From NCBI RefSeq assembly GCF_042646425.1, contig NZ_JBHRTR010000028.1:806001-870000 (forward strand): 64,000 nt of DNA. The letters run 5' to 3'. The notes below the pieces were generated by a model. It was not told where the DNA came from, made no database searches, and was given only the letters and a program-made list of their open reading frames with translations. This DNA comes from Marinibaculum pumilum. GTDB lineage: Bacteria; Pseudomonadota; Alphaproteobacteria; Ferrovibrionales; Ferrovibrionaceae. Below, piece after piece: positions 41,973 to 52,100 of the stretch. The stretch's first letter is position 1; each line of letters opens with the position of its first letter. A program made the position numbers and the translations under genes.

Positions 41973-43871
41973 TCAGGCCCAGACGATCCGGTAAGGCTGC
42001 AGGGTGAAGGCGCCCAGCCGCTCGTTGACCGCGGCTTCCACCGCCGCCTTGTCGTCGGCCGTGCCGCTCAGGCTCACGGTGGCGACGATGCCGGTGCCCG
42101 GCACGTCGCCGACCTCGACCTTCGCGGCGACGCCATGCTCGTCGGCCAGGCCCTTCAGCCGGCTCTCGAAGACCTGCCTGGTGATGTCCCAGCGCAGCGC
42201 CGGCTTGAAGATCTTGCCGACCGCGGTCAGCGGCATCTCGCCGATGACATGGATCTGCTTCGGCAAGGCCGGGCGTTCGGAGATCCGCTCCGCCAGCCAG
42301 TCGTGCAGTTCGGATTCCGTGGCTGTGGCGCCTTCCTTCAGGGTGACGTAGATCGCCGGCAGCTCGCCGGCATATTCGTCGGGCATGCCGATCGCGGCGC
42401 TGTTCAGCACGGCGGGATGCTCGTCCATCGCCGCCTCGATGATCGCCGGGTCGATGTTATGGCCGGAGCGGATGATCAGGTCCTTCGCCCGCCCGGTGAT
42501 CCACAGCCGGCCGTTCTCGTCGAAGCGGCCCAGATCGCCGCTGACCAGCCAGCCGTCGTCCAGCACCACGCCTTCGTTGCGGCGCGGATCGGTATAGCCC
42601 GGCGTCACCGTGGGCCCGCGGAACATCACCACCCCAGTCTCGCCCTGAGCGCAGTCGACCGACGGCGTGCCGTCGGCGCCGAACTTCGCCACCTTGACCT
42701 CGACATAGGGCGCGCGCAGGCCGGCGCAGCCGACCACCCGCTCGCCGAAGCGCGGGTTCACGGTGCCGTTGCCGGCGGTTTCGGTCATGCCATAGATCTC
42801 GTGGATCCTGATGCCGAAGCGGCCCTCGAACTGCTTCGCCGGCTCCACCGGCATCGGCGAGCCGCCCGTCAGCGCCATCTTCACGCACGAGATGTCGGCA
42901 TCGCCGACCGGCACCTGGCCCATCGCCACGATCGAGGTCGGCACGCCGCCCACCGTGTCCAGCCTGAACTTGTCGGCGATGCGCCAGACATTCTGCACCA
43001 CCTGCGGGTTGCGCAGGCCGGCCGGGGTCGCGAGCAGGAAATGGGCGCCGGAGGCGAGCGGCGCCAGGCCGGCATCCAGCGCGCCGCCGACATGGAAGAT
43101 CGGCAGACCGTTCAGCACGCCCTTGTTGGGCTGGAAGCCCCACATCCTGCCGACGGCGAAGGCCATCGCGACATGGTTGCGGTTGGTGTGCTGCGCCAGC
43201 TTCGGCGCGCCGGTGGTGCCGCCGGTGTGGAAATAGGCGGCGACATCGTCCAGGCCGAAGCCGCGCCCGCTGACCAGGCGATCCGCCGGCTGCGCGCCGA
43301 CCGCCGCGTCGAAGGCATGGACATTGTTCAGCTCCGGCGCCACCTCGCCGGTGACCTGTACGATCGCCTTCAGGGTCGGCACCTTGTCCTTGATCTGCAG
43401 CACCTTGTCCCAGATGTCGACGGCCGGGTTCGGGCCCAGCGCCACCAGCACCGTCACCTTGGCGGCGTTCATGAGGTCGGCCAGCTGGTCGGGGCGCAGC
43501 AGGAAGTTCAGCGGCATGGCGACACCGGCCGCGGCACCGCCCCACAGGGTCATGTGCGCATGCGGCATGGCGGGGAGCATCTCCGCCACCACCGGCGGCT
43601 CGCCCTCGCTCAGCTCGTGGAACAGGTTGGCCGCCTGGGTGACCCGGCCGAACAGCTGCCGGAAGGTCAGGGTCATGGCCGGGTCGTCCGGATCCGGCGT
43701 GGTCATGAAGATGATCGCCGGCCAGTCCGGATGCTCCGCCGCCTGGATGCCCAGGATCTCGTAGGCGCTTTTAGCGTTGCTCACCTGGTCGAAGGGCGTC
43801 TTCTCGATGGCGGCGATGTCGGCAGCGTCGCGGATGACAATGTCGCTGACGGCGGGGTTCCAGACGGGCAT
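41973..43871 (-). CDS. Acyl-CoA synthetase (ANL superfamily) with C-terminal extension
   Basis: 632 residues. The ATG at 43871 was chosen because GAGGAA stands at ideal distance before it; the ATG at 43883 contains that site. Adenylation motifs are FHTGGTTGAPKLAQHT (phosphate loop), EIYGMTETAGNG, GDLGRFDENGRLWITGR and the catalytic lysine in TAVGKIFKPALR. About 70 residues follow that lysine and include a ferredoxin-like stretch IVATVSLSGTADDKAAVEAA. Such long-tailed ligases are common in alphaproteobacteria, but the tail's role is unknown. It forms an operon with the downstream crotonase. Confidence 0.9.
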   Translation of the reverse strand: MPVWNPAVSDIVIRDAADIAAIEKTPFDQVSNAKSAYEILGIQAAEHPDWPAIIFMTTPDPDDPAMTLTFRQLFGRVTQAANLFHELSEGEPPVVAEMLPAMPHAHMTLWGGAAAGVAMPLNFLLRPDQLADLMNAAKVTVLVALGPNPAVDIWDKVLQIKDKVPTLKAIVQVTGEVAPELNNVHAFDAAVGAQPADRLVSGRGFGLDDVAAYFHTGGTTGAPKLAQHTNRNHVAMAFAVGRMWGFQPNKGVLNGLPIFHVGGALDAGLAPLASGAHFLLATPAGLRNPQVVQNVWRIADKFRLDTVGGVPTSIVAMGQVPVGDADISCVKMALTGGSPMPVEPAKQFEGRFGIRIHEIYGMTETAGNGTVNPRFGERVVGCAGLRAPYVEVKVAKFGADGTPSVDCAQGETGVVMFRGPTVTPGYTDPRRNEGVVLDDGWLVSGDLGRFDENGRLWITGRAKDLIIRSGHNIDPAIIEAAMDEHPAVLNSAAIGMPDEYAGELPAIYVTLKEGATATESELHDWLAERISERPALPKQIHVIGEMPLTAVGKIFKPALRWDITRQVFESRLKGLADEHGVAAKVEVGDVPGTGIVATVSLSGTADDKAAVEAAVNERLGAFTLQPYRIVWA

Positions 43872-44013
43872 CGTTTCCTCCATGCGGGCCGCGATCTCGA
43901 TTGCGGCAGAGCATGGTCAAAACGCCTGCCGGCCGCAATACGCTGTCACCGGCAAGAAACGATGTCGGGAACCGCCGGCGCCCGGCCGGTCAGGATGAGG
44001 CCGCGGCAGGCCG

Positions 44014-45477
44014 TCACGCCGGGCCGGCGGCGGGCAGGGTGACCGTCACCGTCGTGCCCAGGCCGGGATGGCTGTCCATGTGCAGGCTGCCGCCGTTGAT
44101 GGCGACCAATGCCCGGGTGATGGCGAGCCCCAGGCCGGTCCCCTTGTGGGCCCGGGTCGCCGCCTGCGCCACCTGGTAGAAGGGCTCCATCACTCTCTCC
44201 TGCTCCTCCGGCGCGATGCCGATGCCGGTATCGCTCACCGACAGGGCGATCAGGCCCTCTTCCGACCGGCCGGCCCGCAGGGTGACCGTGCCGTCCTGCG
44301 GGCTGAACTTCGCAGCATTGGAGAGCAGGTTCAGAAGCACCTGCAGCAGGTGGTCGGAATCGCAGCGGACCTGCGGCAGGCCGGCCTCCAGCTGCAGGTC
44401 CAGCGACAGCCCGGCCTCGTCCATCTGCGGCGCCATGAACATCCGGCAGCGGCGGAACAGGTCGGCGATGTCGATGGCGGACGGCCGCGCCACCACCGTC
44501 CCGGCCTCCACCCGGGAGATGTCCAGGATGTCGGAGATCAGCCTGTTCAGGAGGCTGCCGGAGGCGTGGATATGCTCCAGATAGTCGCGGTAGCGGGGAT
44601 TCTCTATCGGGCCCAGCACACCTTCCTTCATCGCCTCCGAATAGCCGATGATGGAATTCAGCGGGGTGCGCAGCTCGTGGCTCATGTTGGCGAGGAAGTG
44701 GCTCTTGGCATTGCTCGAATCCTCTGCCGCGTCGCGCGCGATCCGCAGTTCCGCCTCGACCTCCTCCTGCCGTCGCCGCATGACGTTATAGGCCTGGATC
44801 ACGCGGGCGATCTCGTCCCGGCCGGTGACGGGCACCGGCCTGTGGCTGCCGCCCGTTTCCGCATCCCGGATCGCAGCCAGGAGTCGTTCCAGTGGGCGGC
44901 CGACGACCTGCCGGTGTGCGAGTTGCACCAGCGCCAGGACGATCGCCAGCAGGATCACGGCGGTCAGTGCATGGTTGTAGAAGTCGCGCCGGCTCTCCGT
45001 CAGGATCCGGCCGTCGGAGGCGGCGAGCCTGAGTTCGCCGACGGTGCGGAACCCCGTCGCCGTGACCCGGTTGATGCTGTGCCGGCGGACTAGCGGCCCA
45101 TTGCCGTCATAGCCACTGCCGAAGGCATCCAGCACCGCGCCGTCTGCGCCGGTCACGGCAATCCCGACGATGTCGGGATCGGCGACGATCATCGCGACCA
45201 GCAGCCTGACGGCAGAGCTGTCGTCCTGTCCGATCGCCTCGCTCAGCAGGATCGACTGGCTGGCGGAGATCCGGTCCAGGCGCTGCATCAGCCCGTCATG
45301 GGCTTCCCGGTATTGCAGATGTTCCTGCAACGCCACCACGGCGATATAGCAGACGGCCGTCAGCGGCAGGATCCGCGCAAGCATCCGCGCATTGGCGGAA
45401 CGGGCCAGGCGCGCGCGCAAGCGCGCGATGAAGCCATGCGCCGGGACGCCGGCGCCTTGGGCCGCAGTGTCTGCCAT
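44014..45477 (-). CDS. Membrane sensor histidine kinase
   Basis: 487 residues. TM segments at about 34-50 and 168-187 enclose a 120-residue periplasmic sensor; a HAMP-like linker follows. The H-box is SHELRTPLNSIIGYSE with phosphoacceptor His267. The ATPase domain has NLLSNAAKF (N-box), SDTGIGI (G1) and GTGLGLAIT (G2). It should autophosphorylate on signal and pass phosphate to an unlinked response regulator, as none is encoded beside it. The YHS-domain protein gene ends 12 bases upstream, implying that protein supplies or modulates the signal. Confidence 0.92.
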   Translation of the reverse strand: MADTAAQGAGVPAHGFIARLRARLARSANARMLARILPLTAVCYIAVVALQEHLQYREAHDGLMQRLDRISASQSILLSEAIGQDDSSAVRLLVAMIVADPDIVGIAVTGADGAVLDAFGSGYDGNGPLVRRHSINRVTATGFRTVGELRLAASDGRILTESRRDFYNHALTAVILLAIVLALVQLAHRQVVGRPLERLLAAIRDAETGGSHRPVPVTGRDEIARVIQAYNVMRRRQEEVEAELRIARDAAEDSSNAKSHFLANMSHELRTPLNSIIGYSEAMKEGVLGPIENPRYRDYLEHIHASGSLLNRLISDILDISRVEAGTVVARPSAIDIADLFRRCRMFMAPQMDEAGLSLDLQLEAGLPQVRCDSDHLLQVLLNLLSNAAKFSPQDGTVTLRAGRSEEGLIALSVSDTGIGIAPEEQERVMEPFYQVAQAATRAHKGTGLGLAITRALVAINGGSLHMDSHPGLGTTVTVTLPAAGPA

Positions 45478-45489
45478 GTCCCGGGCCGG

Positions 45490-45951
45490 TCAATTGCCCA
45501 GCTGGGCCGCGGGGACCTGTTCGATCTCCGGCCAGATGCGGTCCGCGATGGCGATGTTCCGCGGCACCTCGCGCAGCCACACGGCGCGGATGCCCTGGTC
45601 CAGCTCCAGGTAGAGGCGGCCGTCGACGATCTTCCACGCGATGGGTTTCGTGTCGAACTTCCTGCCCATCGCGACGCCATAGGCGCAGAAGCCGCCATAG
45701 GCGGGCAGGTGGCGCGCCGGCTCGGCGGCGAAGGCCGCCGCGTTGGCGGCGCTGGCGAAGCGGTAGAGGATTCCGTCATGCGTGACCTGGTGGGCGCGGC
45801 GGCCCTCGACAGGTGCGTCCTCGCTCAAATAGGCGACCAGGTCGTAGCCATGTGCGCCGACCCCGTCGGCGTCGACATTGACGTCCGGGCGCGCGAGCGC
45901 GAGCGAGGTGCCCGCCAGCAGCAGGGCGGCCACAAGGGCGATGATCTTCAT
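45490..45951 (-). CDS. Secreted YHS-domain protein
   Basis: 153 residues from the ATG at 45951. A signal peptide is visible (MKIIALVAALLLAGTSLALA). The YHS domain follows with VGAHGYDLVAYLSE, HDGILYRFASAANAAAF and YGGFCAYGVAMG. YHS domains bind metal ions such as copper in some proteins and occur with metal ATPases. The protein is probably periplasmic. Co-transcription with the histidine kinase suggests it relays the presence of a ligand or metal, though no ligand is evident. Confidence 0.85.
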   Translation of the reverse strand: MKIIALVAALLLAGTSLALARPDVNVDADGVGAHGYDLVAYLSEDAPVEGRRAHQVTHDGILYRFASAANAAAFAAEPARHLPAYGGFCAYGVAMGRKFDTKPIAWKIVDGRLYLELDQGIRAVWLREVPRNIAIADRIWPEIEQVPAAQLGN

Positions 45952-46103
45952 CGTGAAACCCGTCTGGTGTGTCGACTGCAATGCGGCGTCTCGCTGTCCC
46001 GGACTGTCTTGGCCGGGTCGCGCGGCAACGTATCCCGTGGCCGGCGGCGATGCCGGACCTGCCGGCGCGTGGACGCTATCCGGTGAGGTTGGCGGTCAAA
46101 GCT

Positions 46104-46133
46104 TAAGGAAGGCTGAGCGGATGATGCTCAGCC
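46104..46133 (-). terminator. Terminator hairpin of the GFA-family gene
   Basis: An 8-bp perfect stem (GGCTGAGC / GCTCAGCC) with a seven-base loop overlaps the stop of the GFA gene. Read on the minus strand it is followed by a T-rich TTCCTTAAGCTTT, which makes it the best intrinsic terminator candidate in the window. Confidence 0.5.
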
Positions 46134-46652
46134 GTCCTCGTCGACCGCGTCCGGCTGGAACCGCGGACCGATCCGGACATCGGCGCCATAGGCCGCCTGC
46201 CAGGCGGCGACCAGGTCGGCGCTGTCCTCGCTGCGCTCCGCCGGCAGGCCGTCATGCACCGCCAGGCTGGCCTGGCGGCCCTCTATGCCGTAGTGGCGGA
46301 CGGGCCGCACCCGGCCGGGCGCATCCAGGCAACCGACGCTGACATCGATGCTGTCCTGCGCATGCAGGCGGAAGGTGAGCGGCGAACCGCAATCGGGGCA
46401 GAAGCCGCGCTCGGCAATGCGGGAGGAGGCGAAGACCTGCGGCGGCGCCGTCAGCCAGGCGAAATCCGCCAGCGGTACCGTCAGGAACAGCCAGGCCGGG
46501 TTGCCGGTGGCCTTGCGGCACATGCTGCAATGGCACCACTTCGCCGCCAGGTCGGGGCTGCGCAGCCGGAAGCGGCAGCGGCCGCAGAGGCAGCCTCCGG
46601 TCAGGATGATCCCGCTGTCGATTCCCATCGCCTTGTCAGCCATTGCCTGCAT
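46128..46652 (-). CDS. GFA (glutathione-dependent formaldehyde-activating/CENP-V) family protein
   Basis: 174 residues. The zinc-binding cysteines are in GGCLCGRCRF, CHCSMCRK and GFCPDCGSPL, the full GFA set. The founding member Gfa of Paracoccus accelerates S-hydroxymethylglutathione formation, but many homologues have other or unknown roles and glutathione binding should not be assumed. Several ATG codons exist (residues 1, 4 and 9); the first was kept. It diverges from the MBL-fold gene across about 80 bases. Confidence 0.87.
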   Translation of the reverse strand: MQAMADKAMGIDSGIILTGGCLCGRCRFRLRSPDLAAKWCHCSMCRKATGNPAWLFLTVPLADFAWLTAPPQVFASSRIAERGFCPDCGSPLTFRLHAQDSIDVSVGCLDAPGRVRPVRHYGIEGRQASLAVHDGLPAERSEDSADLVAAWQAAYGADVRIGPRFQPDAVDEDG

Positions 46653-46731
46653 CCTCCTGGCCGTGGACGGCTTTCCCGCCTATATAGTTGCGCCAGTAAC
46701 TTTCATCCGTGCGTCCCGAGGGAGGGAGACC

Positions 46732-47685
46732 ATGGCCAAGGCCTTCGCATCCGCCGCCGATCTGGAAGAAAAGACCGTCACCTTTGCCGAGCTCGGTTCC
46801 GGCGTCTACGCCTATACCGCAGAGGGCGATCCGAACACCGGCGTGGTGGTCGGCGATGACGGTGTCCTGGTGGCCGACACCCAGGCCACGCCGGTGATGG
46901 CGCAGGACGTCATCCGCCGGGTGCGCGAGGTGACGGACAAGCCGTTCCACCACGTGCTGCTGACCCACTACCACGCGGTCCGGGTGTTGGGCGCCAGCGC
47001 CTATGGCGCCCCCAACGTGATCGCCAGCCGCAACACCATGGAGATGGTGGCCGAGCGCGGCCAGCAGGACTACGACTCGGAAGTCGGCCGCTTCCCGCGC
47101 CTGTTCCAGTCGGTGGAGAGCATTCCCGGCCTGACCTGGCCGACCCTGGGCTTCGACGAGCGGCTGACCCTGTATATGGGGCGCGACCGGGTCGTGGAGA
47201 TCATGCATGTCGGCAAGGGCCATACCCAGGGCGACACCATCGCCTGGCTGCCGAAGGAGAAGATCCTGTTCTCCGGCGACCTGGTGGAGTACGGCGCCAC
47301 CCCCTATTGCGGCGATTCCCACCTGACCGACTGGCCGCAGACCCTGGAGAAGCTGAAGGAACTGGGGCCGGAGAAGCTGGTCCCCGGCCGCGGCGATGCG
47401 CTGATGACGAAGGCCGACTGCCTGGACGCGATCGAGGGCACGAAGGCCTATGTCACCGCCCTGTTCCAGACCGTGAAGGGCTGCGTCGACAAGGGCATGT
47501 CCCTGAAGGAGACCTGGGACCACACCTACCCGGAACTCGAGAAGAAGTACCACAACTGGGTGATCTTCGAGCATTGCATGCCGTTCAACGTCTCCCGCGC
47601 CTATGACGAGGCGAAGGGCCATGTCCGCCCGCAGATCTGGACGGCGGAGCGCGACAAGGAGATGTGGGCGAACCTGAACGACTGA
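46732..47685 (+). CDS. MBL-fold metallohydrolase-like protein with incomplete metal site
   Basis: 317 residues from the ATG at 46732 with GGGAGGGAG upstream. The fold is clear (ADTQATPVMAQDV, LLTHYHAVRVLGASAY, GKGHTQGDTIAWLP, ILFSGDLVEYG). The metal motif HxHxDH is here His79-Tyr-His81-Ala-Val83-Arg84, so the Asp and His that bind the second zinc are lost while the first-site histidines, the later His of GKGHTQGD and the Asp of FSGDLV are kept. A mononuclear enzyme or altered reaction is likely. The same altered motif appears to recur in a proteobacterial subgroup, but this is from memory. The function is unknown. Confidence 0.85.
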   Translation: MAKAFASAADLEEKTVTFAELGSGVYAYTAEGDPNTGVVVGDDGVLVADTQATPVMAQDVIRRVREVTDKPFHHVLLTHYHAVRVLGASAYGAPNVIASRNTMEMVAERGQQDYDSEVGRFPRLFQSVESIPGLTWPTLGFDERLTLYMGRDRVVEIMHVGKGHTQGDTIAWLPKEKILFSGDLVEYGATPYCGDSHLTDWPQTLEKLKELGPEKLVPGRGDALMTKADCLDAIEGTKAYVTALFQTVKGCVDKGMSLKETWDHTYPELEKKYHNWVIFEHCMPFNVSRAYDEAKGHVRPQIWTAERDKEMWANLND

Positions 47686-47716
47686 CCCCGAGGGCGGGGC
47701 CGCCGCGCCGCGCGGG

Positions 47717-49102
47717 TCAGGCGGCCGGCGGCGGTCGGACCGACCGCTCCGGTGGAAACCAGGTCGTGACCGTGGTGCCCTGGCCGGGCGTGCTGTCGAG
47801 CGTGAAGGTGCCGCCGTGCAGCTCGACCAGGCCCCGGGTCAGGGGCAGGCCGAGGCCGGTGCCGGCATGCCGCCTGCCCAGCGGGCTGTCGATCTGGCCG
47901 AACTGTTCCAACGCCTTGGCCATCTCGCCCGGCTTCATGCCGATCCCGGTATCCGCCACCTGGATCACGATGCCGCCGTCCCGCAGCTGCGCCGACAGCC
48001 GCACCCGCCCGCCCTCCGGCGTGAACTTCGCGGCATTCGACAGGATGTTGAGCAGGATCTGCCGCAGCCGCTGCGGATCGGCGCGCAGGCGGGGCAGGTC
48101 TGGCTCTGCCTCGACCTCGAGGGCGACCCCGCCCTTCTCTGCCAGCGGGGCGATGATCCGGGCGCATTCCGATGCCACCTCGGACAGCTCCAGCACCTCG
48201 TCCTGCAGCGGCAGCTGGCCGGCATCCAGCCGGGACAGGTCGAGAATGTCGTTGATCAGGCCCAGCAGGTGCCGGCCGCTGTCGGCGATGGTGCCGGCAT
48301 AGTCGCGGTAGCGCGGCGAACCGAGCGGCCCCAGCATCTCCTGTTCCAGCATCTCCGCATAGCCGATGACGGCATTGAGCGGGGTGCGCAGCTCATGGCT
48401 CAGCCCGGTGAAGAAGCGGGACTTCGCCTGGCTTGCCGCGGCTGCCGCATCCAGCGCCTCGGTCAGCTGCGCATTACTGGCAGCGAGGTCCTGCAGCGCC
48501 CGGTCGAGATGACGGGTGCGCAGTTCGACCTGCAGCTCGAGGGTGTCCAGACGCTCCCGGGCCTCGCGGCGAAGCTGCCACTTCCGTGCCAATGCGGCTG
48601 CGAGCTGCTGGACCTCGATCATCTCGAACGGCTTGCGCAGAAGCAGGAACCGGTCGGTATGGCCCAGCCGCGCGGTGATCTCCTGCAGGCCGAAATCGCT
48701 GTAGGCGGTGCAGATTACAACCTCGATCTCCGGATCGATGCGCCACAGTTCCTCGATCGTGGTCAGGCCGTCCCAGCCGCCGGGCATCCGCATGTCCACG
48801 AAGGCCACGGCATAGCGCCGGTCCTGCTGCAGCGCGGAGCCGGCGCGCCTGCAGGCCAGTTCGCCGTCCCGCACGGTATCGATATCGAAACGTGGCGGCG
48901 GCTCCGGTTCCGGACGTTCGGCTTCGGCATTGGCGTCGGTCTGGAACAGCATCGCTTCCAGCGCGTCGAGATCGCCGCGCGAACCCGGCCTTTCGGCAAG
49001 AATCTGGCGGAAGTTCTCCAGGATACCGGCATTGTCGTCGACGGCCAGGATGCGGGCGCGGGCCTCGTCGAGATTGCCGGTGGGGGCCGGGACGGTCAGC
49101 AT
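47717..49102 (-). CDS. Cytoplasmic receiver-histidine kinase
   Basis: 461 residues. A CheY-like receiver comes first (ILAVDDNAGILENFR, phospho-Asp103 in FVDMRMPGG, Lys157 in LLRKPFE), with an unusual acidic insert of some 30 residues between helix 1 and strand 2. A coiled coil (about 180-225) leads to the kinase H-box SHELRTPLNAVIGY with His236, then NILSNAAKF, ADTGIGMKP and GTGLGLPLTR. There is no membrane segment. It overlaps the hybrid kinase gene by 7 bases, so it likely receives phosphate from it and passes the signal onward. Confidence 0.92.
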   Translation of the reverse strand: MLTVPAPTGNLDEARARILAVDDNAGILENFRQILAERPGSRGDLDALEAMLFQTDANAEAERPEPEPPPRFDIDTVRDGELACRRAGSALQQDRRYAVAFVDMRMPGGWDGLTTIEELWRIDPEIEVVICTAYSDFGLQEITARLGHTDRFLLLRKPFEMIEVQQLAAALARKWQLRREARERLDTLELQVELRTRHLDRALQDLAASNAQLTEALDAAAAASQAKSRFFTGLSHELRTPLNAVIGYAEMLEQEMLGPLGSPRYRDYAGTIADSGRHLLGLINDILDLSRLDAGQLPLQDEVLELSEVASECARIIAPLAEKGGVALEVEAEPDLPRLRADPQRLRQILLNILSNAAKFTPEGGRVRLSAQLRDGGIVIQVADTGIGMKPGEMAKALEQFGQIDSPLGRRHAGTGLGLPLTRGLVELHGGTFTLDSTPGQGTTVTTWFPPERSVRPPPAA

Positions 49103-52100
49103 CCTGCGGCTCCTGCCAGGGGGGGAGGTGGAGCGGACGGTCCGCTGCTTCCATCATCCCCCAGATCCGCGACGCTGGTCGCGTCCGGCAGTTCCAGGGT
49201 GAAGCTGGCGCCCATGCCCGCCCCCGCGCTGCGGCAGGTCAGGCGGCCCCCCAGTTCGCGCGCGAAGTTGGCGCTGGAATGCAGGCCCAGGCCATGGCCG
49301 CTCGACTTGGTGGTGAAGCCCTGGTTGAAGATCTGCGGCAGCCGGTCCGGCTCGATGCCTACGCCGTTGTCCCGCACCTCCAGCCACACCTTTTCGTCTG
49401 CGGCCCAGCAGCGCACGCGCATCACCCTTTCCTCTTCGGGCAGGTCGTGCATCGCGTGGCAGGCGTTCTGCATCAGGTTCAGCAGGATCTGCAGGATCTT
49501 GTGGACGTCGGAGAAGATCGCGGGCGAAGCGACATAGTCCCGTTCCACCGACACGCCATGCTCGTCGATCATCCTCTGGCTCAGCCGCAGGGCGGTGTCC
49601 ATCAACTCGTCCGCGGGCACGACCTCCTGCGTCATGACCCGCTTGGTCAGGGCCTGCTGTGTCGTCAGAATGCCGACCGCATGCACGATGCGCTCGTTCA
49701 GGACGGCGAACTCCGCGGTCAGGGTGCCATGCTCCCGCCGCAGCTCGGCATGAAGCGCGGCGAGGTAGGCGGGCAGCACGCGGCCTCGCTCGTCCTCGGT
49801 CAGGAAGCTCTGCAGGTCCGCGGCATTCCCCTTCAGCAGGTCCGCCACCCTGCCGAGCTTCGGCAGGGCGGAGCTGCGGAGCGTCTCCTCGATCAGCGAG
49901 GCGGCGATGGTGACGCCGTTCAGCAGATTGCCGAGATTGTGCAGGATGCCGATCGCGACCGCCGACATGCCGGCCTGCCGGGAGCGCTGCCGCAGCTCTG
50001 CCTGTGCCTGGGCCATGCGCAGCGCCGCCCGCACGCGCGCCCTCAGCTCCGCCGGCACGAACGGCTTGGCGATATAGTCGTCCGCCCCCTGCTCCAGTCC
50101 CGAAGCGCTCGCCTCGCTGCCGCCGCGGGCGGTCAGCAGGATCACCGGTATATGCGCCAGGTTCGGCGCCGCGCGGATCCGGCCGGCAAGCGCCAGCCCG
50201 TCCAGCCGCGGCATCATGATGTCCGAAAGCACAACGTCCACCGGCTGCCGCTGCAGCAGCTCCCAGGCTGCGAGTCCGTCGACCGCGGTCAGCACCGTGC
50301 AGCTGTCGCGCAGCAGATCCGCGACATAGGCGCGGAGGTCGGCATTGTCCTCGGCGACCAGTACCCGTGGCCGCCCCGGGATCGCCTGCCCCATCGTTCC
50401 CCCGGCCGGGTGTTGCGGCTCCGCCTGGGGCGGCTCGTGAACCGGCATCGGGCCGGAGCGGATATCCGCGGCCAGACCTGCAATCAGGCTCTCGCGCTGC
50501 TGCAGCGCCTCGCCGCCCGTCGCCGGCGCACCGGTCTGTCCGGCGGGCCTTTCGCCGCCGGCCGGGTTGCGCCGCGGCAGATGCACCGAGAACCGCGCCC
50601 CGGAGCCGGCGATGCTTTCGACGCCGACGCTGCCCCCCATCAGCTCGGCGAACTGCTTGACCAGCGCCAGGCCGATGCCGGTGCCGCCGTACTGGCGGGT
50701 CGGGGATGGATCGAGCTGCTGGAAGCGCTGAAACAGCAGCTGCACCTTGTCCGGCGGGATGCCTGGACCGGTGTCGCTGACGGCGATCTCGAAGCTCTCC
50801 TCGCCGAGCGGCGAGGCCTCCACCCGGACCGTACCGCCCGAGGGGGTGAATTTCAGCGCATTGCTGATCAGGTTCAGGAGGATCTTCTCCAGATGCCGGC
50901 GGTCCAGTGACAGCGAATGCAGTGCCGGATCGATCCTGCAGGACAGGTCGATATCCTTGCCGCGTGCCACGGCGGCTGCATCGTCGCAGAGGGCGGGAAC
51001 GAGCGCGGTCAGGTCCACCTCCTCCCAGCGGATCTCGGTCTTGCCGGCCTCCGCCTTGGAGAAGTCGAGGGTGTCGTTGACCCGGTTGAGCAGCAGTGCC
51101 GCGTTGCGCTTCATCCGCTCCATCTGCGGGCGCCAGTCGGCGGGCGGCCGGTCCTGGCCGAGCAGCTGCTCCAGCGGTGCCAGGATCAGGGTCAGCGGCG
51201 TGCGCAGCTCATGGCTGACATTGGCCAGGAAGGCGCTCTTGGCTTCGCTGGCCCGCTCTGCCTCCAGCCGCGCCGCCTGTGCCTCGGCATTCGCGGCGCG
51301 CAGCTGCGACTGCAGCTTCTCGCGCCGGCGCAGGCCGCCGGCCAGAAGCGCCGCGGCGACGGCCAGGGCCGCGAGGATGCCGCCGGTCACCACTGCCTGC
51401 AGCGCGAAGCCGCGGCGAAAGCCGGCCAATGCCTGCGCCCGCGGCATGCCGACACTGACCAGCAGCCCGTCGCCGAAGCCGTCGACCGTGGCATAGCCCG
51501 CGATCCGCGCGCTGCCGTCGAACGGGTCAGGCGCGTGGAAGGTGCCGGCCGGGGATTGCGACAGTCGGCTCACGAACGGCTCGGCCCCGGCGGTGCTGCG
51601 GCCCAGCCGGTCGGCTGCATCTGGGGCGTGGGCCAGCACCACGCCATCGCCGGAGAGCAGGGTCGCGGTCACGCCGGGGCCGAGATCGAGCGCCCGGTAG
51701 ACCCTGGCGAAAGCCTCGGGGTCGAGCATCCCGACGGCGACGCCGGCAAAGCTGCCATCCAGGTCTTCCAGCCGCCAGGAAACGCCGATCTGCCAGGCGT
51801 CCGGGCCTGCGCCGGCGGCGGGAACACGCTGCGGTGCGCTGATATAGAGCGCTTCGGGAGAGGTGGATCGCGGGACCTGGAAAAGGTCTTCGCGGGCGAT
51901 GCTGTCATGTTGCGGGTCGATATCCGCCGAGGATGCGACCCGCTCGCCATGCAGGTCGAACCAGCCGATTTCGCGCAGGATCGGCGCCCCGCTCTGCAGG
52001 GTCTTGAGATGGATATAGATCGAGGCCTGGCTGCGGTAGATCCCGCGGGCCACATCCTGGCGCAGGCGGCCCACCGCCTGTAGGGTCACCTCGATGCCGT

